Shown: piece after piece, positions 9,892-18,675 of the stretch | Numbering within the stretch: the stretch's first letter is position 1 | How the letters are laid out: each line of letters starts with the position of its first letter | The notes under the pieces: model-generated | Databases searched by the model: none | What the model was told of the DNA's origin: nothing | Seen by the model: the letters and a program-made list of their open reading frames with translations, nothing else | Position numbers and translations under genes: made by a program | NCBI RefSeq assembly: GCF_017168145.1 | Contig: NZ_JADQTL010000009.1 | Coordinates: forward strand, 62,001-126,000 | Source of the DNA: Anaerovorax sp. IOR16 | GTDB lineage: Bacteria; Bacillota; Clostridia; Peptostreptococcales; Anaerovoracaceae | Direction: 5' to 3' | DNA: 64,000 nucleotides

Positions 9892-11300
9892 TGGGTGGAT
9901 TATTTGGAGTGGTTTCCAAAAAAGATTGTGTTATGGATTTGTTTTTTGGGACAGACTATCATTCCCATTTAGGAACCAAACGTGGGGGAATGTGTGTATA
10001 TGGTGACAATGGCTTCGAGCGTGCCATCCATAGTATTGAAAATGCACCGTTTCGAACAAAATTTGAAAAAGAAGCTACGGTTATGGTAGGAACAAAAGGA
10101 ATTGGGAGTATCAGTGATGGTGAACCGCAGCCTTTAACGGTATTTAGCCGTCAAGGACATTATTCCATCGGCACCGTAGGGAGAATCAATAACAAAGAAC
10201 AACTGGTGCAGGAGCTCATTCATATGGGAAGTAACCAATTTTTGGAAATGAGCGGCGGAACTATAAATAATACAGAGCTTGTTGGAGCATTAATCTCTAC
10301 AAGCAATAACATTGTAGAAGGTATTCAGTTTGCACAGAAAAAGATTGAGGGATCAATTACTATTTTAATTTTAACGGAAGATTGTCTGTATGCAGCAAGA
10401 GATCTATATGGAAGAACCTCTATGATATTAGGGAAAAAGAAGGATGGAATTTGTGCATCTTCTGAATCCTTTGCATTTTATAACTTAGGTTATAAACCAC
10501 TTCGTGAACTTGGACCAGGAGAAATTGTACGCATTACAGCCGATGAAGCGAAAACGGTAAGTGAACCGAAAGAAAAAATGAGAATTTGTACATTTTTATG
10601 GACCTATTTTGGATATACAACTTCAACTTATGAGGGAATAAATGTAGAACAAATGCGATATCGAAATGGTGCAAGCATTGCAGATCATGATGGAAAAATG
10701 GATGTGGATTTTGTAGCCGGCGTACCGGACAGTGGAACGGCACATGCTCTTGGATATGCAAACCAATCTTGCATTCCTTATGCCCGACCATTGATTAAAT
10801 ATACGCCAACTTGGCCAAGAAGCTTTATGCCGCAAAATCAGAAGGCAAGAGACTTAATTGCAAAGATGAAATTGGTTCCGGTTCATGAGATTATTAATGG
10901 CAAGAAATTTGTCTTAATCGATGATTCCATAGTACGTGGCACACAGCTTTACGGAACGGTAAAATACCTCTATGAAAACGGTGCAAAAGAAATTCACGTT
11001 CGTTCCGCTTGCCCTCCAATCATGTATGGATGTAAATATTTGAATTTCTCCAGATCGGTTAGTGATATGGACTTAATTACACGTCGTGTGATTAAGGAGC
11101 TGGAAGGCGGAGAGGTGACGGAAGAAATTTTACAGGAGTATGTGGATGCTTCTACGGAAAAACATGAAAAAATGGTTGAAAAGATAAAAGAAGAACTTGG
11201 ATTTACGAGTTTAAAATATCATGAGCTTGAGGACACATTATCTGCGGTAGGTATTGATAAGTGCAAGCTTTGTACTTATTGCTGGAATGGAAAGGAGTAG
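9891..11300 (+). CDS. PurF-like amidophosphoribosyltransferase lacking the glutaminase cysteine
   Basis: 469-residue PurF homologue in the expected operon place for the first committed step of purine synthesis. The N-terminal Ntn-type glutaminase fold is present, but it begins MGGLFGVVSKKDC where active enzymes have Cys-Gly-x-x-Gly right after the processed Met. The nucleophile is replaced by Gly, so glutamine hydrolysis should be lost. The phosphoribosyltransferase PRPP loop FVLIDDSIVRGTQ is intact, and a Cys-rich tail (CKLCTYCW) closes the protein. It may use free ammonia or assist a second PurF; that is inference. The AGGAGG ribosome binding site lies inside purN. Confidence 0.85.
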   Translation: MGGLFGVVSKKDCVMDLFFGTDYHSHLGTKRGGMCVYGDNGFERAIHSIENAPFRTKFEKEATVMVGTKGIGSISDGEPQPLTVFSRQGHYSIGTVGRINNKEQLVQELIHMGSNQFLEMSGGTINNTELVGALISTSNNIVEGIQFAQKKIEGSITILILTEDCLYAARDLYGRTSMILGKKKDGICASSESFAFYNLGYKPLRELGPGEIVRITADEAKTVSEPKEKMRICTFLWTYFGYTTSTYEGINVEQMRYRNGASIADHDGKMDVDFVAGVPDSGTAHALGYANQSCIPYARPLIKYTPTWPRSFMPQNQKARDLIAKMKLVPVHEIINGKKFVLIDDSIVRGTQLYGTVKYLYENGAKEIHVRSACPPIMYGCKYLNFSRSVSDMDLITRRVIKELEGGEVTEEILQEYVDASTEKHEKMVEKIKEELGFTSLKYHELEDTLSAVGIDKCKLCTYCWNGKE

Positions 11301-11303
11301 AAA

Positions 11304-12839
11304 ATGAGAGCATTAATCAGTGTTTCCGATAAAACGGGAGTGGTAGAGTTTGCACAAAAATTAGAAGAATTGGGTGTACAGATTATTTCAACCGGAGGTA
11401 CAGCAACTCGCTTAAAAGAAAACGGAATTGCTGTAACTGGTATTTCGGAGGTAACAGGCTTTCCGGAATGTTTGGATGGTCGTGTAAAGACTCTGCATCC
11501 AGCGGTACATGGCGGCATTTTAGCAATGAGAGAAAAAACTGAGCATATGCAGCAGCTTAAGGACTTAAACATTGAAACCATTGATATTGTAGCAATTAAC
11601 TTATATCCTTTTAAACAAACAATATTAAAAGAGGATGTAACGTTAGAGGAGGCCATTGAAAACATAGATATTGGCGGTCCAACAATGCTTCGTTCCGCAG
11701 CAAAAAATCATAAGGATGTAGTCGTTGTCTGCGATCCGCAGGATTATGAAGCAGTAGTCGTCGAATTGAAAGAAAACGGTACCGTTTCTTATGATACAAA
11801 GTACAAACTTGCACTTAAGGTTTTTGAACATACCGCATCTTATGATGCTTTGATTTCCGATTACCTTCGTAAGCAAATTCATGGGGAATTACCAAACCAG
11901 CTTACTTTGACCTTTGAAAAAGCACAGGAACTTCGTTATGGTGAGAATCCACACCAAAAGGCGTGGTACTACAAGGAAATCAAGCCACAGGCAGGAGACC
12001 TTGTCAATGCAAAGCAGCTTCATGGAAAAGAGCTTTCTTTTAATAATATCAATGATACAAATGGAGCTTTGGAAGCATTAAAGGAATTTGAACAACCGAC
12101 TGTGGTTGCAGTAAAACATGCAAATCCTTGTGGTGTTGGAGTTGGAGAAACGATTTGTGATGCATATGTTAAAGCGTATGACGCGGATCCTGTATCCATT
12201 TATGGAGGCATTATTGCAGCGAATCGTCCGATTGACGAGGCAACTGCATTAGAAATCAGTAAAATTTTTGTAGAGATTATCATTGCACCAGATTTTACCG
12301 AAAAAGCATTGGAGGTTCTTACACAGAAAAAGAATCTTCGTCTTTTGAAACTGCCTGCAATTATTGAAACAATCAGCGAGGGGACATTAACCTTAAAGAA
12401 GGTAACTGGAGGATTGCTTGTTCAAGAAATAGATACAACACTCTTTGAGGAAGATGACTTGAAAGTAGTAACCGATCGTATTCCAACCGAACAGGAAATG
12501 GCGGATATGTGTTTTGCAATGAAAGTGGTAAAGCACATCAAATCTAATGGAATCGTCATTGCAAAGGACAATCGTACCTTGGGAATCGGACCGGGACAAG
12601 TAAATCGTATTTGGGCAGTTGAAAATTCCATTAAGCAAGCTACCGGAGATACAAAAGGAGCCGTATTGGCATCGGATGCTTATTTCCCATTTGATGATTG
12701 TGTACAAGCGGCAGCAGCAGCTGGGATTACTGCGATTATTCAGCCAGGCGGTTCCATTCGCGATGAAGAATCCATCAAAAAGGCAAATGAATTAGGAATA
12801 GCTATGGTATTTACAGGAGTACGTCACTTTAAGCATTAA
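11304..12839 (+). CDS. purH: AICAR transformylase / IMP cyclohydrolase
   Basis: 511-residue bifunctional PurH for the last two steps to IMP. The N-terminal MGS-like cyclohydrolase domain (residues ~1-195: [32 protein letters not shown]) is followed by the transformylase domain with [12 protein letters not shown] and [11 protein letters not shown]. It starts four bases after the purF-like stop, with AAAGGAG in the overlap region. Length is typical. Confidence 0.97.
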   Translation: MRALISVSDKTGVVEFAQKLEELGVQIISTGGTATRLKENGIAVTGISEVTGFPECLDGRVKTLHPAVHGGILAMREKTEHMQQLKDLNIETIDIVAINLYPFKQTILKEDVTLEEAIENIDIGGPTMLRSAAKNHKDVVVVCDPQDYEAVVVELKENGTVSYDTKYKLALKVFEHTASYDALISDYLRKQIHGELPNQLTLTFEKAQELRYGENPHQKAWYYKEIKPQAGDLVNAKQLHGKELSFNNINDTNGALEALKEFEQPTVVAVKHANPCGVGVGETICDAYVKAYDADPVSIYGGIIAANRPIDEATALEISKIFVEIIIAPDFTEKALEVLTQKKNLRLLKLPAIIETISEGTLTLKKVTGGLLVQEIDTTLFEEDDLKVVTDRIPTEQEMADMCFAMKVVKHIKSNGIVIAKDNRTLGIGPGQVNRIWAVENSIKQATGDTKGAVLASDAYFPFDDCVQAAAAAGITAIIQPGGSIRDEESIKKANELGIAMVFTGVRHFKH

Positions 12840-12921
12840 GGATTAAAATACGATTCGTTTGTATGGCAAATTTGTAAGAGAGTTAAAAATCGATTGGAAT
12901 GCAGCGAAAAGAGGAAACAGA

Positions 12922-14205
12922 ATGAAGATTTTAATTGTGGGAAACGGAGGCAGAGAACATGCCATCGCATGGAAACTCAGCCAAAGTCCTCGAGTAACAA
13001 AATTATATTGTGCCCCTGGGAATGCAGGTATAGCAAAACAAGCAGAATGTGTTGATATTAAGGCTGAGGATATAAATAATATTTGTAGATTTGCAAAAGA
13101 AAAAAACATAGATATGGTAGTGGTTGGACCGGAAGTACCACTTTCTATGGGTATTGTGGATGCTTTAGAAAAAGAAGGCATTCAAACATTCGGACCGAAC
13201 AAAAAATGTGCACAGCTTGAAGGAAGCAAAGCTTTTACCAAAGCATTTTTAGCTCGTCATAATATACCTACAGCAGGGTATCGGGAATTTACCGATAAGG
13301 AAGAATTGAAAAAAGCAGTAGGAATTTTTGGGTATCCAATGGTACTAAAAGCAGATGGACTTGCAGCTGGAAAAGGTGTTGTGATTGCAGAAACCGAAAC
13401 AGAGGCACTCAAAGCCATTGAAGAGATGATGGGTGATAAAATCTTTGGAAGTGCCGGAGAAAAGATTGTTGTAGAAGAATTTCTTACGGGTATTGAAGCA
13501 TCGATGCTTTGCTTTGTGGACGGCAATGTCATTGTTCCGATGGAATCTGCACAGGATTATAAGCGTATTTTTGATGGTGATAAGGGACCGAATACAGGTG
13601 GAATGGGAACGTATTCTCCAAGCTTGATTTTTACTGAGGAGCTTGCAGACCAAATTCGTGAGAAGATTTTAGAGCCTACAATAAAAGGATTCCAAAAAGA
13701 TGGATTGGATTTTAAGGGTGTCCTTTTTATCGGTCTGATGATTGGAGAAAACGGACCAAAGGTAATTGAGTTTAACAATCGATTTGGTGATCCGGAAACA
13801 CAATCCGTACTGTCTCGTTTAGATTCAGACTTGCTTGATATCTTTGAAGCGGTCATTCATGGAACACTTTCAGAACAGAAAATAAAATGGAGCGATCACA
13901 AAGCAGTCTGCGTGGTATTAGCATCAGAAGGCTATCCAGGTAATTATCCAAAGGGCAGGGTCATTAGCGGACTGGGTCATGTGGATAAGGATGTTATCGT
14001 ATTTCATGCAGGAACGAAATTTGGAACCGAGACGGATGAAAAAGGTCAATTACCGATCCTTACAAATGGAGGACGCGTTTTGGGTGTTACTGCAACAGGT
14101 ATAACACATGAAGAAGCGAGAAAAAAGGCTTTCTCTAATGTAGAAAAAATCATCTTTGAAGGAATGCAGTATCGAAAAGACATTGGAAGCATTGTAAAAA
14201 AGTAG
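12922..14205 (+). CDS. purD: Phosphoribosylamine-glycine ligase
   Basis: 427-residue ATP-grasp enzyme joining phosphoribosylamine and glycine. The start at 12922 gives MKILIVGNGGREHAIAWKL, the exact family N-terminus, behind GAGGA. A longer reading frame from 12859 is in-frame but its first 21 residues do not look like PurD. ATP-grasp motifs KADGLAAGKGVVIAET and EFNNRFGDPETQ are present. Last gene of the purine operon, followed by a terminator. Confidence 0.96.
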   Translation: MKILIVGNGGREHAIAWKLSQSPRVTKLYCAPGNAGIAKQAECVDIKAEDINNICRFAKEKNIDMVVVGPEVPLSMGIVDALEKEGIQTFGPNKKCAQLEGSKAFTKAFLARHNIPTAGYREFTDKEELKKAVGIFGYPMVLKADGLAAGKGVVIAETETEALKAIEEMMGDKIFGSAGEKIVVEEFLTGIEASMLCFVDGNVIVPMESAQDYKRIFDGDKGPNTGGMGTYSPSLIFTEELADQIREKILEPTIKGFQKDGLDFKGVLFIGLMIGENGPKVIEFNNRFGDPETQSVLSRLDSDLLDIFEAVIHGTLSEQKIKWSDHKAVCVVLASEGYPGNYPKGRVISGLGHVDKDVIVFHAGTKFGTETDEKGQLPILTNGGRVLGVTATGITHEEARKKAFSNVEKIIFEGMQYRKDIGSIVKK

Positions 14206-14241
14206 ATCTTCATTAAATTTTATTATTGGTTTGCAGTATAA

Positions 14242-14279
14242 AAGCAGGTAGTTCTGCCTTAAAACTACCTGCTTTTTGT
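14242..14279 (+). terminator. Terminator of the purine operon
   Basis: Perfect 12-bp stem AAGCAGGTAGTT / AACTACCTGCTT with a nine-base loop, followed by TTTG. Confidence 0.93.
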
Positions 14280-14301
14280 AATTTCTGTTTAAATATTTTT
14301 C

Positions 14302-14353
14302 TTGACGATATAACTATTATGCATTACAATATAGCTACTACTATGTAATACAT
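14302..14353 (+). promoter_or_regulatory. Promoter with PadR-type operator
   Basis: TTGACG (14302-14307), 17-base spacer, TACAAT (14325-14330). An inverted repeat ATGCATTACA (14319-14328) / TGTAATACAT (14344-14353), nine of ten positions matching, covers the -10 box and transcription start. PadR repressors typically bind such ATG...CAT dyads, so autoregulation by the PadR protein encoded as second gene is likely. Confidence 0.7.
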
Positions 14354-14377
14354 AATACCATATGGGGGTTTATTGAA

Positions 14378-15061
14378 GTGAAAACAAAGAAACTAATTAA
14401 GGAAATGGCTTGCTATAGTGAAAAATTAACAGAGGCCAATCGAGAAATATTTGATGAAATTTTAATAACCACTCGCTTTTCAAATATTAGTGAGCAGGAT
14501 GCAGAAGAATTCAGTTACCACTGTTTGGATTTGTTTTTACAGGCAGAGCAGGATGGTGTTGATATAAAAACAATTATGGGAACGGATGATATTAATGTAT
14601 TTTGTAATGATTATGTTGAATCGATCTATAAGTCGTACAGTTTGCTAAAAAAAGCAGTGCTAAAACTCTTATATGTTCCAAGTATTCTTTTGATTTTTAC
14701 TGGATTTTTTGGAATGTTTCTCTCCATATTACTGCCGATTTGGATAAAAGAAAGAGCGGTAACCTTTGATGTTGCAGTTCCTTTTCATTTAGTTTTAAAC
14801 AGTTTAATAGCAATCGGTATTGTACATGTCGCGTTGAGGTATATAGGTAAATATTCTCCTAAACTGGATGGCATAGCTAAGAAACAAGAAAGAAAATGGG
14901 ATTTTATTGTTTGGGGTGGATATCTGTTTATGGTTGGTATTTTTGTTTTAAGTGGACTATACTTAAAACAAGTACTGTTTCATATAAATTTTATTGTTTT
15001 TATTATCGTTTGTTTGATTTTAGATCGACTGTTTCATTATATGATAAGAAAGATAAATTAA
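14378..15061 (+). CDS. Membrane protein partnered with a PadR regulator
   Basis: 227-residue protein, GTG start behind GGGGG. Residues 1-~85 are a soluble, acidic, largely helical domain; then come four or more hydrophobic spans (~95-120, 130-155, 170-190, 195-220). This soluble-plus-membrane layout next to a PadR gene resembles DUF1129/DUF1048-like proteins, but I cannot assign a family with certainty. Its stop codon is directly followed by the PadR gene, so the two form an operon. In such pairs the membrane protein often takes part in envelope or drug stress responses; here that is inference. Confidence 0.6.
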   Translation: MKTKKLIKEMACYSEKLTEANREIFDEILITTRFSNISEQDAEEFSYHCLDLFLQAEQDGVDIKTIMGTDDINVFCNDYVESIYKSYSLLKKAVLKLLYVPSILLIFTGFFGMFLSILLPIWIKERAVTFDVAVPFHLVLNSLIAIGIVHVALRYIGKYSPKLDGIAKKQERKWDFIVWGGYLFMVGIFVLSGLYLKQVLFHINFIVFIIVCLILDRLFHYMIRKIN

Positions 15062-15079
15062 GTGACAGGTGGGTGGCAT

Positions 15080-15409
15080 ATGAATACGAAATCGCAACTG
15101 TTAAAAGGCAGTTTAGAGGGTTGCGTACTAAAGATAATTGAATTAAAGGGAGAAACGTATGGATATGAAATTGCAAAGTTGTTAAAAGAGAATGGCTTTG
15201 ACGATATCTCAGAGGGAACCTTATACCCACTTTATACACGACTTCAAAAAAATAAATTAATCGAAAGTTCTGTAAGGGAATCGCCATTGGGGCCTTTGCG
15301 AAAATATTATAGATTAACAGAAAAAGGTTACCAAGAGCTGGATCATTTTATTTATTCATGGAACAAATTGATACAAAATGTAAATGATATATTAAAAGGT
15401 AGGATTTAA
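15080..15409 (+). CDS. PadR-family transcriptional regulator
   Basis: 109-residue winged-helix repressor of the PadR family: QLLKGSLEGCVLKIIEL, then ETYGYEIAKLL, SEGTLYPLYTRLQKNKLI (recognition helix and wing) and LRKYYRLTEKGYQEL. A GTG at 15062 is also in frame; ATG at 15080 is preferred because AGGTGG lies seven bases upstream and PadR proteins begin close to the first helix. It probably represses its own operon through the inverted repeat at 14319-14353. Confidence 0.9.
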   Translation: MNTKSQLLKGSLEGCVLKIIELKGETYGYEIAKLLKENGFDDISEGTLYPLYTRLQKNKLIESSVRESPLGPLRKYYRLTEKGYQELDHFIYSWNKLIQNVNDILKGRI

Positions 15410-15466
15410 TTTAAATTTGTATAGAATGATTTAAATGAAGGAAAAGAAATAAAAAAGGAGAGAAAA

Positions 15467-16525
15467 ATGAAAGGGCAGGAGTTTGCACCAATAAAATTTG
15501 AAAATGGAAAGTTATTAATTTTAGATCAGACAAAGCTTCCGACAACAACGGAATACTTAGAGATGCATACAAAGGAGGATGTATGGGATGCCATCCATAA
15601 GCTTCGTGTACGTGGGGCTCCTGCTATTGGAATTGCTGCTGCTTATGGAATTTATATTTCTATAAAAGATTGCGCTGAAATGGATTATGAAGGCTTTTAT
15701 ACGGAATTTTGTTTAGTAAAGGATTATTTAGATTCCGCAAGACCGACAGCAGTAAACCTTTCTTGGGCACTTTCACGTATGGAAAAATGCGTGATAAAAA
15801 ATAAGAAAGCTTCTGTAAAAGAAATAAAGGATGCAATGCTTAAAGAAGCAGTGCAAATAAGAACGGAAGAGGAGGCTGCTTGCCGTGCAATGGGAGAACA
15901 TGGGCTTTCTCTTTTGAAATCGGGAATGGGTATTTTAACGCATTGCAATGCAGGATTTCTTGCTACTTCACAATATGGTACGGCTTTGGCACCACTTTAC
16001 GTAGGCCAAGAAAAAGGATATGAGTTTAATGTATTTGCAGATGAGACACGTCCTCTTTTACAGGGTGCTCGGCTGACTACATGGGAACTGCATCAGGCAG
16101 GTATTCCTGTGACATTGATTTGTGATAATATGGCATCTATGGTCATGAAAAATGGCTGGATTGATGCGATATTAGTAGGCTGTGATCGTATGGCAGCCAA
16201 TGGGGATGGTGCAAATAAAATTGGTACCTCTGGTGTTGCAATTTTAGCAAAAGAGTATGGAATTCCATTTTATATGTGTGTGCCGACCTCTACCATTGAT
16301 TTGGATACAGCGACTGGAGAAGAGATTAATATAGAACTTCGCAGCGGGGAAGAAATTTATCAAATGTGGTATGAAAAGGAGATGGCTCCTGCCGGAATTA
16401 AAACCTATAATCCAGCCTTTGATGTAACCGATGCAAAATACATTACTGCGGTGATAACCGAAAAGGGCATTGCATATCCCCCTTATGAAGAAAGCTTAAA
16501 ATCTTTATTTGATAAAAAAGATTGA
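15467..16525 (+). CDS. mtnA: S-methyl-5-thioribose-1-phosphate isomerase
   Basis: 352-residue member of the MtnA/eIF2B-like isomerase family. Motifs: [16 protein letters not shown] near residue 50, ILTHCNAG with the catalytic Cys, and [17 protein letters not shown] with the catalytic Asp. It isomerises methylthioribose-1-phosphate in methionine salvage; in some anaerobes the same enzyme works in a 5-deoxyribose shunt. No other salvage gene is nearby, so the pathway cannot be told from context. AAGGAGAG precedes the ATG. Confidence 0.9.
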   Translation: MKGQEFAPIKFENGKLLILDQTKLPTTTEYLEMHTKEDVWDAIHKLRVRGAPAIGIAAAYGIYISIKDCAEMDYEGFYTEFCLVKDYLDSARPTAVNLSWALSRMEKCVIKNKKASVKEIKDAMLKEAVQIRTEEEAACRAMGEHGLSLLKSGMGILTHCNAGFLATSQYGTALAPLYVGQEKGYEFNVFADETRPLLQGARLTTWELHQAGIPVTLICDNMASMVMKNGWIDAILVGCDRMAANGDGANKIGTSGVAILAKEYGIPFYMCVPTSTIDLDTATGEEINIELRSGEEIYQMWYEKEMAPAGIKTYNPAFDVTDAKYITAVITEKGIAYPPYEESLKSLFDKKD

Positions 16526-16551
16526 TTAATAAATTTTCTTTATAATAAATA

Positions 16552-16580
16552 TTGACAAAATTTTTTTAAAGTGGTAAATT
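16552..16580 (+). promoter_or_regulatory. Promoter of the T-box leader
   Basis: TTGACA (16552-16557), 17-base spacer, TAAATT (16575-16580), directly upstream of the T-box RNA. Confidence 0.75.
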
Positions 16581-16587
16581 AGTTCTA

Positions 16588-16872
16588 ATCAAGTGTAAAA
16601 TGAAAAGACGAAGATCAGAAACAAGTAATCTTATGGGATAACAACAGAGAGTAGCCGGATGGTGAGAGGCGCAGCTAAAACATAAGACGAATACATTTTG
16701 TGAGTTGCTCACCCAAAGGGTTACCAAGTAGGCTGAGACGGATGCACCCGTTATAGTGCTAGAGTATGTTAGTACTTGACAAGGCAAGGACCGTGAGGTC
16801 TTTGTAAATTGAGGTGGTACCACGGGAAGGTCATCCCGTCCTCTGAAGTAGTTCAGAAGACGGGATTTTTTT
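16588..16872 (+). promoter_or_regulatory. T-box riboswitch with tyrosine (UAC) specifier
   Basis: Leader RNA with the full T-box layout. Stem I pairs TCTTATG (about 16629-16635) with CATAAGA (16681-16687). The specifier loop has AGTA on its 5' side (16624-16627) and GAA-TAC-A on its 3' side, giving specifier UAC (16692-16694), tyrosine. The distal GGATGGTGAGAGG element is present. The antiterminator core GAGGTGGTACCACGG has TGGT (16815-16818), whose U would pair with an A discriminator, as bacterial tRNA-Tyr has. The terminator stem is 16835-16847 / 16852-16864 followed by ATTTTTTT. Uncharged tRNA-Tyr should turn on the downstream symporter gene. Confidence 0.92.
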
Positions 16873-16943
16873 ATGCTTGGATTTCGTCTTTGTAGGCAGG
16901 TAGGATTGTAGTTTTGTAGGTTTGTAGGAAAAGGAGAAAATGT

Positions 16944-18467
16944 ATGATCATCAAAATTGTATTATTGTTATTGTTTTTTACCGTAACAGTAGGTGTAGGT
17001 GTTTTTTGTAGAAAACATACTGCAAGTGTAGGAGATTTTGTATTAGGTGGAAGAAATGTAGGCCCTTGGGTTACGGCATTCGCCTACGGTACTTCCTATT
17101 TTTCTGCTGTTATCTTTGTGGGCTATGCTGGACAATTTGGCTGGGCATATGGTCTTTCGGCGACTTGGATCGGTATTGGGAACGCTCTCATAGGGAGCTT
17201 ACTAGCTTGGGTCGTTTTAGGAAGACGTACTCGCATTATGACAAAGCATTTTGAATCAGCAACCATGCCTGATTTCTTTGCAAAAAGATATCAATCAGAA
17301 CCACTTCGTATCATCGTATCAGTTATTATATTTGTGTTTTTAGTACCATACTCGGCATCGGTATACAAGGGTCTTTCCGGTTTATTCTCAATGGCATTTG
17401 GAATTGATTTTGTTTACTGTATGATTGGTATGGCAATACTCACAGCCATTTATGTTATGGTTGGTGGTTATATGGCAGCCGCGTTGAATGATTTAATTCA
17501 GGGAACGATTATGCTTGTCGGAATGGTAGCAATTATTTGGACTACACTTCATAGCCAAGGTGGTTTGATGGACGCAATGACAGAAATGTCTAAAATCGAA
17601 AATCCTGTTAATCCTGAGTTTCAAGGGGTATATACTTCGTTTTTCGGGCCTGATCCGATTGGTTTGCTCTCCGTTGTTTTATTGACAAGTTTAGGAACAT
17701 GGGGATTGCCTCAAATGGTACACAAATTTTATACGATAAAAAGTGAGAAGGCGATTAAAACAGGAACGGTTATTTCCACATTATTTGCACTGGTTGTAGC
17801 CGGAGGATCGTATTTTCATGGTGCATTTGGAAGATTGTTTGTAAATGCCAATGCAGATGGCTCAGTGGCCTTTGACCAGATTGTTCCGACTATGGTTGGC
17901 GGCAATTTACCGGATGTCCTCATTGGAGTCGTTGTTATCTTGGTTCTTTCTGCCTCGATGTCTACACTCTCCTCTTTGGTTATTGCATCCAGTTCAACCT
18001 TTACGTTAGACTTTTTAAAACCATTGTTCTTTAAAAACATGAACGGGAAAATGCAGATTATGTCCATTCGGATTCTTTGTGGATTGTTTGTATTACTATC
18101 CGTAATGATTGCTTTGCGACCAAATCAATTGATTACATCTTTAATGTCATTATCTTGGGGAGCATTAGCAGGGTGTTTTTTAGGCCCGTTTATTTTTGGG
18201 TTGTTTTGGAAAGGAAGCACCAAAACTGCTGTTTTTGCAGCCTTTTTATCCGGAATAGGTATCAATGTTTCAAATTTATTTCTTCACTTTACAACACCGG
18301 TTATTGCAGGTGCTGGTTCTATGTTAGTTTCGCTGCTCATTGTTCCTATTGTCAGCTTTGTTACGCCGAAGCTTGCCGCTCAATTTGTAGAAGAGACCTT
18401 TGCTTGCTATGATGAAAAAATTATGGCGGCACATAAGCTGGTTCTAAATGAAGATGAAGATCAATAA
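16944..18467 (+). CDS. Sodium:solute symporter, predicted tyrosine transporter
   Basis: 507-residue SSF (SSS, PutP-like) symporter with about 13 hydrophobic segments. Family-like features are DFVLGGRNVGPWVTAFAYG at the start of the transport core, GGYMAAALNDLIQG and SSTFTLDFLKP. It stands 70 bases behind the terminator of a T-box with a UAC specifier. From this context it is predicted to import tyrosine (or an aromatic peptide/precursor) with sodium when tRNA-Tyr is poorly charged. The fold assignment is strong; the substrate is inferred only from the T-box. AAAGGAG precedes the ATG. Confidence 0.88.
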   Translation: MIIKIVLLLLFFTVTVGVGVFCRKHTASVGDFVLGGRNVGPWVTAFAYGTSYFSAVIFVGYAGQFGWAYGLSATWIGIGNALIGSLLAWVVLGRRTRIMTKHFESATMPDFFAKRYQSEPLRIIVSVIIFVFLVPYSASVYKGLSGLFSMAFGIDFVYCMIGMAILTAIYVMVGGYMAAALNDLIQGTIMLVGMVAIIWTTLHSQGGLMDAMTEMSKIENPVNPEFQGVYTSFFGPDPIGLLSVVLLTSLGTWGLPQMVHKFYTIKSEKAIKTGTVISTLFALVVAGGSYFHGAFGRLFVNANADGSVAFDQIVPTMVGGNLPDVLIGVVVILVLSASMSTLSSLVIASSSTFTLDFLKPLFFKNMNGKMQIMSIRILCGLFVLLSVMIALRPNQLITSLMSLSWGALAGCFLGPFIFGLFWKGSTKTAVFAAFLSGIGINVSNLFLHFTTPVIAGAGSMLVSLLIVPIVSFVTPKLAAQFVEETFACYDEKIMAAHKLVLNEDEDQ

Positions 18468-18567
18468 AAAAAGAACATAACAAAAAATAAGATTGGTCCA
18501 ACCAACAAAAAACCGTAATTTTTTCGTTAATTTTTCATTTTTTTCCTAAAAAAGCCAGTAAAAGCGC

Positions 18568-18596
18568 TTGAAGCACGAAAAAGAAACGAGTATAAT
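18568..18596 (+). promoter_or_regulatory. Promoter of the AtoE-like gene
   Basis: TTGAAG (18568-18573), 17-base spacer, perfect TATAAT (18591-18596). It lies in the gap behind the symporter gene and shows that the next gene is transcribed separately from the T-box unit. Confidence 0.8.
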
Positions 18597-18675
18597 ATTA
18601 GCGGAATGCTCGGATGGAAATCTAAGGCATTTCGCTATGAGAAATTATATGTTTTATAAAAAGGAGGGACTACTT

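Noticed and set aside
16566-16823. 85-codon minus-strand ORF
   Set aside because: It lies entirely within the T-box leader; its sequence is explained by the RNA structure.
18485-18505. TTGGT...ACCAA hairpin after the symporter gene
   Set aside because: Short stem with no T run behind it; not convincing as a terminator.
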